A DNA stretch of 64,000 nucleotides from Archangium sp. (GTDB taxonomy: Bacteria > Myxococcota > Myxococcia > Myxococcales > Myxococcaceae), in NCBI GenBank assembly GCA_022843845.1, contig JALHMW010000001.1, positions 248,001 through 312,000 on the forward strand. The letters run 5' to 3'. The notes under the pieces were generated by a model. The model saw only the letters and a program-made list of their open reading frames with translations, did no database searches and was not told where the DNA came from. This document shows positions 1 to 9,764 of this stretch, piece by piece. The translations under genes were made by a program, and so were the position numbers. How positions within the stretch are numbered: position 1 is the stretch's first letter; every line of letters begins with the position of its first letter.

Positions 1-1286
1 GTGGTGGTGAGCGAGATGACGTTCGGGCAGCGGCCGCCGTAGACGCTCAAGGTCAGCTCCGGGCGTTCCTGCACGGGCACGCTCGCGGACAGGTGCGAGA
101 AGATGCCACGCGCCGTCTCGCTGCAGCGGCAGAACTCGCTGGTCAGCGCCTGGCTGAAGGGAATCGTCTGGGTCTGAAGGTACGTGCGCACGTTGGTGAT
201 CTCGGTGGTCGCCGCCGGGTCGGTGAGCTGGCGCGCGAATGGCCCTGGCGTGGTGACGACGACGCCACCATCGGCGCCCGTGGCCCGCACCCCGCACGCC
301 GTCGGCATCGCGACCGAGCGACACCCCTTCCACCAGTCGGGGAGCAGTGGGCTCGAGGCCTGACCGAGTCCGAAGTCGTCGGAGCAGGTGCTGGCCGAGG
401 CGTGCCTCCAGAAGATCGCATAGCCGCCCTTCTGCAGCGCCTCGGTGAGGTTGCGTCGGAAGGTCGTCGTCGCGCCGGTCGTCTCGCACTCCGACGCGGA
501 GCAGGCGTAGACCGCGTACGTGTAGACGCGGGGCTGTCTCATCGCCTGCCGTGACGCGATCGGAGGCTTCGAGCCGCCACCGAACGGGTAGCCGCGATAC
601 GGCATGTCGGGGACGAGCTGCTCGAGCACGTCGGGCGCGATGGCGTTGGGGCCCTCGTAGACGAGCGTCGCCATGGCATCGGACGGGCCCGTTGGCGCGG
701 CGTCGAGGCGACGGAGCAGGCGCACGCGCTGGAACGAAGCTCCGGTCGGGTTGACCCAGCGTGCTTCGAGCGCGGCTCGAGTCGACGTGTACGCGACCAT
801 CAGCCCTGTCGGCGGTTGCAGCGTCGCGGAGCCTCCTGCAGCCCCGCCAGCGACGGCGCCTCCCGCGGCACCACCGGCCGAGGCTCCTCCGGCGGAGCCA
901 CCCGCGACAGCGCCACCTGCTGAACCTCCAGCGGCACCACCCGCCGATGCGCCTCCAGCGGAGCCACCCGAAGCGCCACCTGCGACGGCGCCACCCGCAG
1001 ATCCTCCAGCGGCACCACCGCCAACAGCGCCGCCGCCTGAGCCTCCAGCGGCACCACCACCGCTCGCGCCGGAGGCGACGCAGCGCTGCTGCCGACACAC
1101 CCGACCATCGGGGCACCGCGCACACTGCAGCCCTCCGCTCCCGCACTCGGTGGTGGCGGTTCCAGCCAGGCACACGTCGCCCGAACAGCACCCCGACGCG
1201 CACGTCGACGCGTCACACGGAGGCATCGTCTGACACGACGCCGCGAAGAGCAGGGAGACGACCACCACAGACGCGCGAGTGAACAT
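1..1286 (-). CDS. Lipoprotein with Gly/Ala/Ser linker, FN3-like segment and histidine-phosphatase-like domain (C-terminus cut off)
   Basis: The reading frame opens at an ATG and runs off the window start, so about 428 residues are visible. It begins with a lipoprotein-type signal (LLFAASC). A short Cys-rich head follows (CDASTCASGCCSGDVC), then a linker of about 80 residues made almost only of Gly, Ala, Ser and Val, then an FN3-like stretch near LEARWVNPTGASFQRVRLL. The end resembles the histidine phosphatase superfamily: GGYAIFWRHASAS matches the 'RHA' catalytic-histidine motif and SEFCRCSETARG matches the second-arginine motif. The later catalytic residues lie beyond the window. It is probably anchored in the outer membrane or periplasm. 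The phosphatase assignment rests on motifs only, and enzymatic activity cannot be judged from a truncated domain. Confidence 0.8.
   Translation of the reverse strand, partial: MFTRASVVVVSLLFAASCQTMPPCDASTCASGCCSGDVCLAGTATTECGSGGLQCARCPDGRVCRQQRCVASGASGGGAAGGSGGGAVGGGAAGGSAGGAVAGGASGGSAGGASAGGAAGGSAGGAVAGGSAGGASAGGAAGGAVAGGAAGGSATLQPPTGLMVAYTSTRAALEARWVNPTGASFQRVRLLRRLDAAPTGPSDAMATLVYEGPNAIAPDVLEQLVPDMPYRGYPFGGGSKPPIASRQAMRQPRVYTYAVYACSASECETTGATTTFRRNLTEALQKGGYAIFWRHASASTCSDDFGLGQASSPLLPDWWKGCRSVAMPTACGVRATGADGGVVVTTPGPFARQLTDPAATTEITNVRTYLQTQTIPFSQALTSEFCRCSETARGIFSHLSASVPVQERPELTLSVYGGRCPNVISLTT
829..1075 (-). repeat. Short-period repeat encoding a Gly/Ala/Ser linker
   Basis: This stretch of the first gene is built from variants of a 12-base unit encoding AGGS, AGGA or AGGV. 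It is an in-frame low-complexity linker between the Cys-rich lipoprotein head and the FN3-like part. Its opposite strand reads as an equally open proline/alanine-rich frame, which is an artefact of the repeat. Units are imperfect, so recent slippage is not obvious. Confidence 0.8.
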
Positions 1287-1334
1287 GGTGCGCGTTCTAT
1301 GCACTTGCGGCGCCCAGCGCACCCGGAGCGTGCA

Positions 1335-2459
1335 TCAAGGCTCGGGCTCTTCGGCGCCCTTGAGCCACGGCAGCGGGTCGATCGCCTGGCCCTGCTTGCG
1401 AATCTCGAAGTACAGGTACGCGCCCTTGAGGCTGCCGGTGTCGCCGACCTCGCCGAGCGACTCGCCCTCTTCCACTTCGTTCCCCACCTCGACCTGCATC
1501 ACGCTCAGGTGTGCGTAGAGCGAGTGGTAGCCCGAGCCGTGGTCGACGATGACCAGGTTGCCGTAGCCCTTGAGCCACCCCGACCACGCCACCGTGCCCG
1601 ACCCGACCGAGGACACCGCTGCGCCTGAGGCCGCGCGCAGGTCGATGCCCTTCTGGACGGTCACCGTGTTGAAGCGCGGGTTCACGACCTTCCCGAAGCC
1701 GACCTCGATCAGCCCCTTCACGGGAAACGGCAGCTGGCCTTTGCGCGCGCGAAAACCGGCGTGCTGCGTCGAGGGCGCCATGTCGCCCACCATGGTCGCG
1801 AGCTCCTTCTCGCTGACCTCGAGTTCGGCGATCAGCCGGCTCATGCGGTTCTGTTCGGCGCCGAGCGACGCGAGCAGATCGGAGAACCTCGACAGCCGCG
1901 CCTGACCGACGGCCTGCTCCGTGCGCAGCGCCCGCAGGTACCGCTCGCCCGTCTGCTCGAGCCGCTCCATGCGCCGTGACACGAGGGCCTGATAGCGCGT
2001 GAGCGTGGTGAGCTGCTCGAGGGCCCGCGCATCGGACGCGACGAGGGTGCCGACGGCGCGCTGGCGCTTGATGAGCGTCGTGAAGTCCTGCGAGGCGAGC
2101 AGGAAGCCCAGCGCGTCGCGTTTCTGCAGCCGATAGAGCATCACCAGCCGGGGCGCCAGGGCGCGTTGCTGCTCACGAACGGCGGCAGCGTTCTTCTCGA
2201 GGTCGATGGAGAGCTCGGCCCGCTGGCGCTCGAGGCGCTGGCGTTGGCGCTCCAGCGACGCCACGCGCGACGACGAGTCACGGGAGAGCCGCTCGAGGGT
2301 GTCGAGGAGGGTCAGCAGCTCCTTTTTCTCGGTGCCCAGCGCGTCGAAGGCCTTCTTCTCGGCCTCGAGCCGCTCCTGCAGTTCCGCGCGCTCCTCGGCC
2401 ACGTCGTCGGGCGAGGCAGCGAGCGCGATGGAGAGCGAGAGCGCGAGCACCACCGTCAC
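1335..2459 (-). CDS. envC: EnvC-like murein hydrolase activator (degenerate LytM/M23 domain)
   Basis: It has a signal peptide ([16 protein letters not shown]), a long coiled coil at about residues 18-225 and a LytM/M23 domain at about 245-370, 374 residues in all. I chose the GTG start because it overlaps the ftsX stop as GTGA; an upstream ATG would run deep into ftsX. The M23 zinc site is broken: the first His of the HxxxD motif is Gln269 (QKGID), and the final HxH reads YLY at 348-350. E. coli EnvC is likewise a non-catalytic LytM protein that activates cell-wall amidases under FtsEX control. The position directly after ftsE-ftsX supports the same role at the division septum. The family call is firm; the partner amidase is not in this window. 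Confidence 0.9.
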   Translation of the reverse strand: MTVVLALSLSIALAASPDDVAEERAELQERLEAEKKAFDALGTEKKELLTLLDTLERLSRDSSSRVASLERQRQRLERQRAELSIDLEKNAAAVREQQRALAPRLVMLYRLQKRDALGFLLASQDFTTLIKRQRAVGTLVASDARALEQLTTLTRYQALVSRRMERLEQTGERYLRALRTEQAVGQARLSRFSDLLASLGAEQNRMSRLIAELEVSEKELATMVGDMAPSTQHAGFRARKGQLPFPVKGLIEVGFGKVVNPRFNTVTVQKGIDLRAASGAAVSSVGSGTVAWSGWLKGYGNLVIVDHGSGYHSLYAHLSVMQVEVGNEVEEGESLGEVGDTGSLKGAYLYFEIRKQGQAIDPLPWLKGAEEPEP

Positions 2460-3355
2460 ACCCTCAAGAAGCGCCGCACGGCGATGAAGCTGCCCACCAG
2501 GCCTAAGGAACAGCCGATGCCGACCAACTCGCCGGCCAACCTCGGCCACTGCACGACGAGCCGCCCATCGAGGCGCGCGAAGGCGAGCAGCCCGGTCTGT
2601 CCCGACTCGAGCCAACGCACCAACGCGAAGACGGCGCCGAGAGCCAAACCAGCCGCCAACAGCCCCTGCAGCAGCCCCTCGAGCAGGAACGGCAGCCGCA
2701 CGAAGCGATCGGTCGCGCCCACCAGCTTCTGGATCTCGATCTCCTCGCGCCTCGCGAAGATCGCCAGCTGCAGCGTCGCCGAGACGACGATGACGGCGGT
2801 GAGGAACACGAGTGAGAAGACGACGAGGCTGGCGATCTCCAGCGCGCGGGCGATCAACGTCAGCCGCTCCAGCGCCTCTTCTCCGTAGTCGACGCCCGTG
2901 ACGAAGGGCAGCGCGCGGGTCTTTCGAGCCAGGTCGCCTAACGAAGCGGCGTCTCGCGCGGCTTTGGGCAGGTGTACCTCGAGGCTCCAGGGGAGCGGGT
3001 TGTCGGGGAGCTCGGTGAGAACCTTCCCATCCTCCCCGAGCTGGGTGGCGAGGCGGCCGAGGGCCTCGGCTGGAGAGACGCGATGCACCTCGCCCGCCGT
3101 TCGCTGCGCCAGCGCCTGCTCGAGCTCGGCGACCTGCGCTTCGGGCGCGTCTTCGGCGAGGTACACCGTCATCTCGACCTCGCCGCCGAGCGAATCGACC
3201 AGCGCGTCGAGCTGCGTGCGGGCGATGCGCGCGACCCCAAAGCCGATCAGCGACAACGACAGGCTGGCGACGGCGATGACGTGCACGAAGGGGGAGCGCA
3301 CGATGCTGCCCACCGCGGTCCGCACGAAGTAGGCGAGCTTCGCCGGGGCGCTCAT
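2456..3355 (-). CDS. ftsX: Cell division protein FtsX
   Basis: This 299-residue inner-membrane protein has the FtsX layout: a cytoplasmic start, TM1 near residues 24-45 ([19 protein letters not shown]), a periplasmic domain of about 110 residues, then three C-terminal membrane segments beginning with [18 protein letters not shown]. FtsX pairs with the FtsE ATPase to transmit ATP hydrolysis across the membrane to EnvC-type amidase activators. Its ATG overlaps the ftsE stop as ATGA, and its stop overlaps the envC start as GTGA, so the three genes are translationally coupled. Confidence 0.96.
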   Translation of the reverse strand: MSAPAKLAYFVRTAVGSIVRSPFVHVIAVASLSLSLIGFGVARIARTQLDALVDSLGGEVEMTVYLAEDAPEAQVAELEQALAQRTAGEVHRVSPAEALGRLATQLGEDGKVLTELPDNPLPWSLEVHLPKAARDAASLGDLARKTRALPFVTGVDYGEEALERLTLIARALEIASLVVFSLVFLTAVIVVSATLQLAIFARREEIEIQKLVGATDRFVRLPFLLEGLLQGLLAAGLALGAVFALVRWLESGQTGLLAFARLDGRLVVQWPRLAGELVGIGCSLGLVGSFIAVRRFLRV

Positions 3356-4050
3356 GCGGTCTGGGACATCAGGCGGGCTGCCTTGGCGCCACGTTCATCG
3401 GCCACGACGGTGCCCTTCTCGAGCCGCAACGTGCGCTTCTGGTAGCGCTCGATGAGCGTGGCGTCATGCGTCGCGACCACGACGGTGGTGCCGCGCGCGT
3501 TCACGTCGGTGAGCAGATCCATGATCTCGACGGTGAGCGCAGGGTCGAGGTTGCCAGTGGGCTCGTCGGCGAGCAGGAGCGCGGGATCGTTCACGAGCGC
3601 ACGGGCGAGCGAGACGCGCTGTTGTTCTCCACCCGAGAGCTTGAGCGGCGAGACGTCGGCTTTGTGCTCGAGCCCGACGCGCCGGAGCATCTTGAGGCTG
3701 CGATCTCTCACCTCGTCGCGCGCGGTGCCCAGCACGTCGAGCGTGAAGCCCACGTTCTCGGCGACGGTGCGCGTCGGCAGCAGCTTGAAGTCCTGGAAGA
3801 CGACCCCGATGTTGCGGCGCAGAAACGGAATGCCCGACTCGCGCAGGCGGGCGACGTTGCGGCCGGCGAGCAGCACCTGCCCGCGGCTGGCGCGTTCGGC
3901 GAGAAACATGAGCTTGAGCAGCGTCGACTTGCCGGCGCCCGACGGCCCCGTGAGGAAGATGAACTCGCCCTTCTCGATGTCGAGGTTGATGTCCACCAGC
4001 ACCGGCGGGTCGCCTGGGTACGCCTTGCTGACATGGAACATCTGAATCAT
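3352..4050 (-). CDS. ftsE: Cell division ATP-binding protein FtsE
   Basis: This ABC ATPase of 232 residues has Walker [10 protein letters not shown], a Q-loop in VVFQDFKLL, the signature LSGGEQQR, Walker B LLLADEP and a switch His in VVATHD. The start [13 protein letters not shown] is the normal FtsE N-terminus; the frame stays open further upstream but would run into etfA. FtsE drives FtsX and thereby septal amidase activation. A hairpin with a short T-run lies between this gene and etfA, so ftsE-ftsX-envC is probably its own transcription unit rather than a continuation of the etf genes. Confidence 0.96.
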   Translation of the reverse strand: MIQMFHVSKAYPGDPPVLVDINLDIEKGEFIFLTGPSGAGKSTLLKLMFLAERASRGQVLLAGRNVARLRESGIPFLRRNIGVVFQDFKLLPTRTVAENVGFTLDVLGTARDEVRDRSLKMLRRVGLEHKADVSPLKLSGGEQQRVSLARALVNDPALLLADEPTGNLDPALTVEIMDLLTDVNARGTTVVVATHDATLIERYQKRTLRLEKGTVVADERGAKAARLMSQTA

Positions 4051-4097
4051 CGCGGGCGCGATCGTACCCGAGAGCGAGGGTCGCCGCGAAAACACAT

Positions 4098-4132
4098 CGG
4101 GCGGGCGCTCCATGCCGAGGAGGGCCCGCCCG
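4098..4132 (-). terminator. Terminator-like hairpin after etfA
   Basis: A perfect 9-base GC-rich inverted repeat (CGGGCGGGC / GCCCGCCCG) with a 17-base loop lies 25 bases past the etfA stop. On the minus strand the right arm is followed by ATGTGTTTTCG, a short T-rich tract. This fits an intrinsic terminator for the etfBA transcript. It lies about 50 bases before the ftsE start codon. Confidence 0.6.
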
Positions 4133-4157
4133 CGAGGTGCCAGGACAGCCGAAGAGG

Positions 4158-5126
4158 TTACTTCGAGGCCTTCACGGCGGCCTGCAGCTCCGGCAGGGCC
4201 TTGAAGAGGTCGGCCACGAGGCCGTAGTCGGCGACCTGGAAGATGGGCGCGTCGCCGTCCTTGTTGATGGCGACGATCGTCTTGGAGCCCTTCATGCCGG
4301 CGATGTGCTGGATCGCGCCCGAGATGCCGGCCGCGATGTAGAGCGAAGGGGCAACGACCTTGCCCGTCTGACCGACCTGCAGATCGTTCGGCTGCCAGCC
4401 CGCATCGCACACCGCGCGCGAGGCCCCGACCGCAGCGCCCAGCTCGTCAGCCAGGCCGTTGACGTCCTTGAAGTCGCCCTTGGTGCCGCGGCCACCGGCC
4501 ACGACGATCTTCGCCTCGGTGAGCGCCGGGCGGGCCGACTTCACTTCCTTGAACGAGACGACCTTCTGCAGCGCCTTCGCCGGAGCCGCGGGCGAGAACG
4601 CCTTCACTTCGCCGGCGCCCGACTTCTCCGCGAGGGGGAACTCGGTGGTGCGCGCGGTGAAGCACTTGATGGGCGTGCCGAGCTTCACCGTGGCGATGAC
4701 GGCGCCGGCCCACATCGGGCGGGTCAGCTGCAGATCGGCGGCAGACGAGCCGACGACGCCGAGGATCTCGGACGCCATGGCGGCCTTGAGGCGCGCGGCG
4801 ATGCGCGGCATCACGTCGCGACCGGCCTGGGTCGCCGCGGCGCCGACGTACTCGGCCTTGATGGCGACGGCGATCTCCGCCACGGCGGGCGCGACGACGT
4901 CAGCGGTGAACTGGGCGAGGTGCGCGGCGCTGCCGGCGTGAACGATCTTCACCCCGTACTCCTTCACGGTGTTGGCGAGGGCCGAGGCGTCTTTCGCGAG
5001 GACGACGGCGTGCAACTCTCCGCCCGTCTTGGCGGCGATCTGCTGACCGGCGGTGAGGGCGTTGAGGGTGGCCTTGCGGAGCGAACCGTCAGGCTGGGCT
5101 TCGACGACGATGAGAACGTTGGACAT
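4158..5126 (-). CDS. etfA: Electron transfer flavoprotein alpha subunit
   Basis: The protein has 322 residues. The N-terminal domain starts [14 protein letters not shown], and the C-terminal FAD-binding domain contains [32 protein letters not shown] and ADYGLVADL, all characteristic of EtfA. With EtfB it accepts electrons from acyl-CoA dehydrogenases and passes them to ETF-quinone oxidoreductase. AGGAA sits upstream of the ATG. It lies 36 bases after etfB on the same strand, in the usual etfB-etfA order. Confidence 0.97.
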   Translation of the reverse strand: MSNVLIVVEAQPDGSLRKATLNALTAGQQIAAKTGGELHAVVLAKDASALANTVKEYGVKIVHAGSAAHLAQFTADVVAPAVAEIAVAIKAEYVGAAATQAGRDVMPRIAARLKAAMASEILGVVGSSAADLQLTRPMWAGAVIATVKLGTPIKCFTARTTEFPLAEKSGAGEVKAFSPAAPAKALQKVVSFKEVKSARPALTEAKIVVAGGRGTKGDFKDVNGLADELGAAVGASRAVCDAGWQPNDLQVGQTGKVVAPSLYIAAGISGAIQHIAGMKGSKTIVAINKDGDAPIFQVADYGLVADLFKALPELQAAVKASK

Positions 5127-5162
5127 GGTGTGAGTTCCTTTTTCAGTCGGGTCGAAGGCAGG

Positions 5163-5969
5163 TCAGATGACCTTGGCCTCGGTCTTGAGCTTGTCCACCA
5201 GCGCGGCGATGTCGGGCACCTTGATGCCGGCCTTGCGGGCGGGCGGGTGCTCCATCTTCGTCACGGTGATCTTCGAGGTGCCATCCACGCCGAGCGTGGC
5301 GGGCGTGTGCTCTTCGATGGGCTTCGACTTCGCCTTCATGATGCCCGGGAGCGACGCGTAGCGCGGCTGGTTGAGGCGCAGGTCGGTGGTGACGACGCAC
5401 GGCATGGTGCACTCGATCGTCTCGAGCCCGCCGTCGACCTCTCGCACCACCGTCAACGTCTTCGCGTCGGCCGAGAGCTTGAGCGCAGGCTGCTTCGACT
5501 TCTCCGCCTCGGACTCCATCGACTCTTCCTTCGAGGCGAACGTGGCCTGCGACCAGCCGAGCCACTCGGCGAGGTACTGGCCCACCTGGTTCTGATCGTC
5601 GTCGATGGCCTGCTTGCCGAGGACGGCGAGGTCAGGCTTCTCCTTCTCGATCACCTTCTGCAGGCAGCCGGCGATCGTCATCTGATCGAGCGGGCCGGCG
5701 TGGTTGACCCAGATGGCCTTCGTCGCGCCCATCGCCAGCGCGTGGCGGAGCTGCTCGTGCACGTCCTTGGTGCCGACCGAGACGACGACGACCTCGCCGC
5801 CGCCGTGCTTGGCGACCAGCCGCAGCGCCTCTTCGACGCCGATCTCATCGAACGGGTTGATCTTGTATTTGAGGCCTTCGAGGACGATCCCGTTTCCCTG
5901 GGCGTTCACCTTGATCTTCGACTCGTAGTCTTCGACCCGCTTGGCGGTGACGAGGATCTTGATTGGCAT
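5163..5969 (-). CDS. etfB: Electron transfer flavoprotein beta subunit
   Basis: This 268-residue EtfB begins MPIKILVTAKRVEDYESKI. The start has a strong GGAGGG ribosome site and is preferred over an in-frame ATG 30 bases upstream. Recognisable segments are NPFDEIGVEEALRL, the AMP/ADP-binding region ALAMGATKAIWV, and LGKQAIDDDQNQVGQYLAEWLG. It forms the ETF heterodimer with the next gene. The acyl-CoA dehydrogenase lies just upstream on the same strand, so the three probably act together in fatty-acid or branched-chain acyl-CoA oxidation. Confidence 0.96.
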   Translation of the reverse strand: MPIKILVTAKRVEDYESKIKVNAQGNGIVLEGLKYKINPFDEIGVEEALRLVAKHGGGEVVVVSVGTKDVHEQLRHALAMGATKAIWVNHAGPLDQMTIAGCLQKVIEKEKPDLAVLGKQAIDDDQNQVGQYLAEWLGWSQATFASKEESMESEAEKSKQPALKLSADAKTLTVVREVDGGLETIECTMPCVVTTDLRLNQPRYASLPGIMKAKSKPIEEHTPATLGVDGTSKITVTKMEHPPARKAGIKVPDIAALVDKLKTEAKVI

Positions 5970-5995
5970 GCGAGGGCCCTCCAGTGGCCGAGCGT

Positions 5996-6038
5996 GCATC
6001 GCATGACGCGATGCGGCGCTGTTGACTTAGGGGTCAAC
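5996..6038 (-). promoter_or_regulatory. Two perfect inverted repeats in the acyl-CoA dehydrogenase-etfB gap
   Basis: Within the 125-base gap lie GCATCGC-N5-GCGATGC (5996-6014) and GTTGAC-N6-GTCAAC (6021-6038). The first could fold as an RNA hairpin in the etfB leader and the second looks like an operator-type dyad. Neither has a T-run, so a simple terminator is less likely. Function is inferred from symmetry alone. Confidence 0.4.
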
Positions 6039-6094
6039 GAACACTGCGGCAAGCGGAAATCGAGGTGGGCGGAGGGTCGAAACGACAGCGCTGA

Positions 6095-7237
<1,143 letters not shown>

Positions 7238-7396
7238 GCGCACCTCGTAACACACCAACTCCAGAGCGCCGCGACGGTTTGGGCGCGCGGACAGCAGAGC
7301 AGCTACAGTCATCGAAGACATTGACTCGGCATCGCGCCGGGCGAGACTCGCGGGCCGCGCAGAGGTCTCGTTTCGAGCGCACCAAGGGAGCAGTTC

Positions 7397-9736
7397 ATGA
7401 CTCAGCAGAAGTGGTTGGCAGTGGCGTGTCTCGCCGTCGTGACGGCGTGTGGCCCTGCGATGGTCGAGCCGGTGCTCGAGCTGACTGCGGCCCCGCGCTC
7501 CGTTCGCGCTGATGGCCAGGTCTCGGTCATCTCGATCACCGCCACCGACGGCGCTGGCAAGCCAGGCACCGGCGCGGTGCGCGTTCGCAGCGGGTTCGGC
7601 AGCCTCAAAGACTCCGCCACCGTGCAGCTCGCCGCGGGGAAGGGCGAGGTCGACTTCTCGTGCGACGTTCGCATGGAGCCGGAGTGCCGAGGCACCGCCC
7701 GGCTGACCGCAGAGTGGACCTCGGGCGGCAAGCTGGTCGAAGCGGCCGCCTCGGTCAGCCTGACGGCGCCGCCGATCGACGCTGGCGTCGACGCAGGCGT
7801 GGACGCGGGCATGACGGGCCCAGACGCAGGCGAAGTGGACGGTGGCTCGGGTGACGCTGGCTCGGCCGACGCCGGCATGCGGCTTCCTCCGGGGACGTCC
7901 GATGGCGGCTTCTTCGATGTCTATCGCCTCACCATCGTCGACATCGAAAAGCCCACCCTGCTCACTGGCGTGAGCGACGAGCTCGACATCACCTTCCAGC
8001 TCACCCTCAACACGACCTTCATGATCCCCGTGGCAGGCCGCATGGCGACCCTCACCGTCGACAACGGCGCCTCGTTCAACGGCACGATGGCGGCGCCGAC
8101 CCTCACCCGCATGACCGACATGGCGGGCCGCTTCACCGTCACCGTGTACTCTGGCAACGCGTCGCCGCGGAGCACGCTGTCGGTCGTCGCCGACGCCGAA
8201 GACGCGCGGGCCACGGCGGTGCTCCGAGCCGTCAACATCGCCAGCGCCGAGTGGGTGGATGACCCGATGACACAGAGGACGCTCGCCGTGAGCTCGACGG
8301 GCATGGGCAACACCACGCCGGTCCTCTTCCGCGTGAAAGACGCCATGGGAATGCCGGTCGAGGGCGTCGACGTCAACTTCCTCGTCGCGCCGAACTCAGC
8401 CGCCGGTTGCACGCTGCTCCCGCTCCGCGACCGAACCGACGCCATGGGCATCGCGCGAACGACCCTCTCTTCGGGAGACTCGCAAGGCACCGCCACGGTG
8501 CTCGCGCGCGTGTTCAGTCTGCCCGACACCCTGTCGACCAACTTCAACATCGTGATTGGCCGCGTGAATGAGGGCCGCATGCAGCTGAGCTGCGATCGAA
8601 CGACGCTCGGGGCACGCCAGGCGGCACAACCCCCACGAATCGATCAGAGCGCGATCTGCACCGTGACGCTCGTCGACCGCGGAGGACGAAACCCTCCATT
8701 CGCCCTCAACGTCTCGTGGCTGACCCAGGCCGGCAGCATTCCCCCGATGAGCACCTCGATGCCCGGCGCGACGAGCGTATCGGCGACATTCAACACCGGC
8801 GGAGCGCTGCCGGTGCCCACCACACCGCTCCCCGCCGTCGGCGGGCCCTTCGCTGCGCCAGCCGAGCCCTCATCGGGCCTCAACAACCCGCGCGACAACT
8901 TCGTGACCATCGTCGCCGCAGTGCAGGGCGAAGAAGAGTTCTGGGACGGCTCGGGCGCCACCAACGGCGTGACCAACGGGATCTGGGACCCTGGCGAGTA
9001 CTGGGTCGACCTCGCCGAGCCCTTCGCCGACAACAATGACAACGGCCGGTGGGACCCCGGCGAGCCCTACATCGACACCGACCGGACCAACTGCGCGACA
9101 GGCCTCGTCGAGCCGAAGAACAACCGGTGGGATCCGCCGAACGGCTGTTGGGACCGGGCGACCCAGGTGTGGAAGACGACCCACATCGTGTACGCGGGGG
9201 GCCCGGCCGCGGGCTCGGGTGCCGTCGGCACCTTCATCCGCTTCAGCCCTCCGATCCCCTCCTTCATGGCGCCCGAGACCGTTCAACAGATCAACATCAC
9301 CTGGACCGATGAGTGGTTCAACCGCTTCTCGTCCGACAGCGCGAGCGTGTCGGTGACGTCGGTCGCGGGAACTCGTGGAACGGCGACCATCGCCAACGGC
9401 GCCATCGCAGGCGAGAACTACGGTCATCGGCTCGAGTACTTCGCGATCCGCGCCCAGGTGTCTGACGCTGGCACCGTCATCGCCGAAGAGGGCGTGTGCG
9501 ACGAACAAGAGCCTGATTCAGGCTACCCAGGTGTTCGCTGCCTTCGCACCTACCGCTTCCGTGACTGGCGAACCTCGTCGCCCACGGTCACGATGACCCT
9601 CGTGGGCCCGATGGCCCAGACCGCGCTGATGGACGGCGGGGTTCCGCCCGCAACGAACACCACGTGGGAGCTGCGCGCGGCCAACTCGCTTCAGTCAGGT
9701 CCTTCGGCCTACCAGTTCACCGTCTCGTTCCCCTGA
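7397..9736 (+). CDS. Large Ig-like (Big-domain-type) lipoprotein with Asp-Ala-Gly linker
   Basis: This 779-residue protein has a good ribosome site (GGGAG) and a lipobox VVTAC near residue 18. After a first Ig-like segment comes an Asp/Ala/Gly-rich linker at about residues 135-160 (IDAGVDAGVDAGM). Beta-rich segments resembling Big/invasin Ig domains follow, for example VLFRVKDAMGMPVEGVDVNF and ICTVTLVDRGG. A region near residues 525-590 has repeated NGxWDPGE motifs and a calcium-loop-like ADNNDNGRWD. It is probably a surface lipoprotein of structural or adhesive nature. I recognise no enzyme domain. It ends convergently with the histidine kinase downstream. Confidence 0.88.
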   Translation: MTQQKWLAVACLAVVTACGPAMVEPVLELTAAPRSVRADGQVSVISITATDGAGKPGTGAVRVRSGFGSLKDSATVQLAAGKGEVDFSCDVRMEPECRGTARLTAEWTSGGKLVEAAASVSLTAPPIDAGVDAGVDAGMTGPDAGEVDGGSGDAGSADAGMRLPPGTSDGGFFDVYRLTIVDIEKPTLLTGVSDELDITFQLTLNTTFMIPVAGRMATLTVDNGASFNGTMAAPTLTRMTDMAGRFTVTVYSGNASPRSTLSVVADAEDARATAVLRAVNIASAEWVDDPMTQRTLAVSSTGMGNTTPVLFRVKDAMGMPVEGVDVNFLVAPNSAAGCTLLPLRDRTDAMGIARTTLSSGDSQGTATVLARVFSLPDTLSTNFNIVIGRVNEGRMQLSCDRTTLGARQAAQPPRIDQSAICTVTLVDRGGRNPPFALNVSWLTQAGSIPPMSTSMPGATSVSATFNTGGALPVPTTPLPAVGGPFAAPAEPSSGLNNPRDNFVTIVAAVQGEEEFWDGSGATNGVTNGIWDPGEYWVDLAEPFADNNDNGRWDPGEPYIDTDRTNCATGLVEPKNNRWDPPNGCWDRATQVWKTTHIVYAGGPAAGSGAVGTFIRFSPPIPSFMAPETVQQINITWTDEWFNRFSSDSASVSVTSVAGTRGTATIANGAIAGENYGHRLEYFAIRAQVSDAGTVIAEEGVCDEQEPDSGYPGVRCLRTYRFRDWRTSSPTVTMTLVGPMAQTALMDGGVPPATNTTWELRAANSLQSGPSAYQFTVSFP

Positions 9737-9743
9737 ACAGGGG
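9730..9743. terminator. Small GC hairpin at convergent gene ends
   Basis: CCCCTG-AA-CAGGGG forms a 6-base perfect dyad that includes the stop codon of the Ig-like lipoprotein and lies 22 bases from the stop of the opposite-strand kinase. It could serve both strands. There is no T-run and the loop is very tight, so this is tentative. Confidence 0.3.
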
Positions 9744-9764
9744 TGACGGGTCGAAGACGCAGCC

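Noticed and set aside
673-1233. Open frame on the plus strand rich in proline and alanine
   Set aside because: It is the opposite strand of the Gly/Ala/Ser linker of the first gene; it has no signal, no family similarity and unlikely composition.
1299-1335. Inverted repeat ATGCAC / GTGCAT near the end of envC
   Set aside because: Arms are only six bases with a long loop and no T-run; not strong enough to call a terminator.
7321-7348. TTGACT with a weak -10 (GAGACT) before the Ig-like lipoprotein
   Set aside because: The -10 match is only 3 of 6, and the gap of 159 bases allows chance matches, so it was not listed as a promoter.
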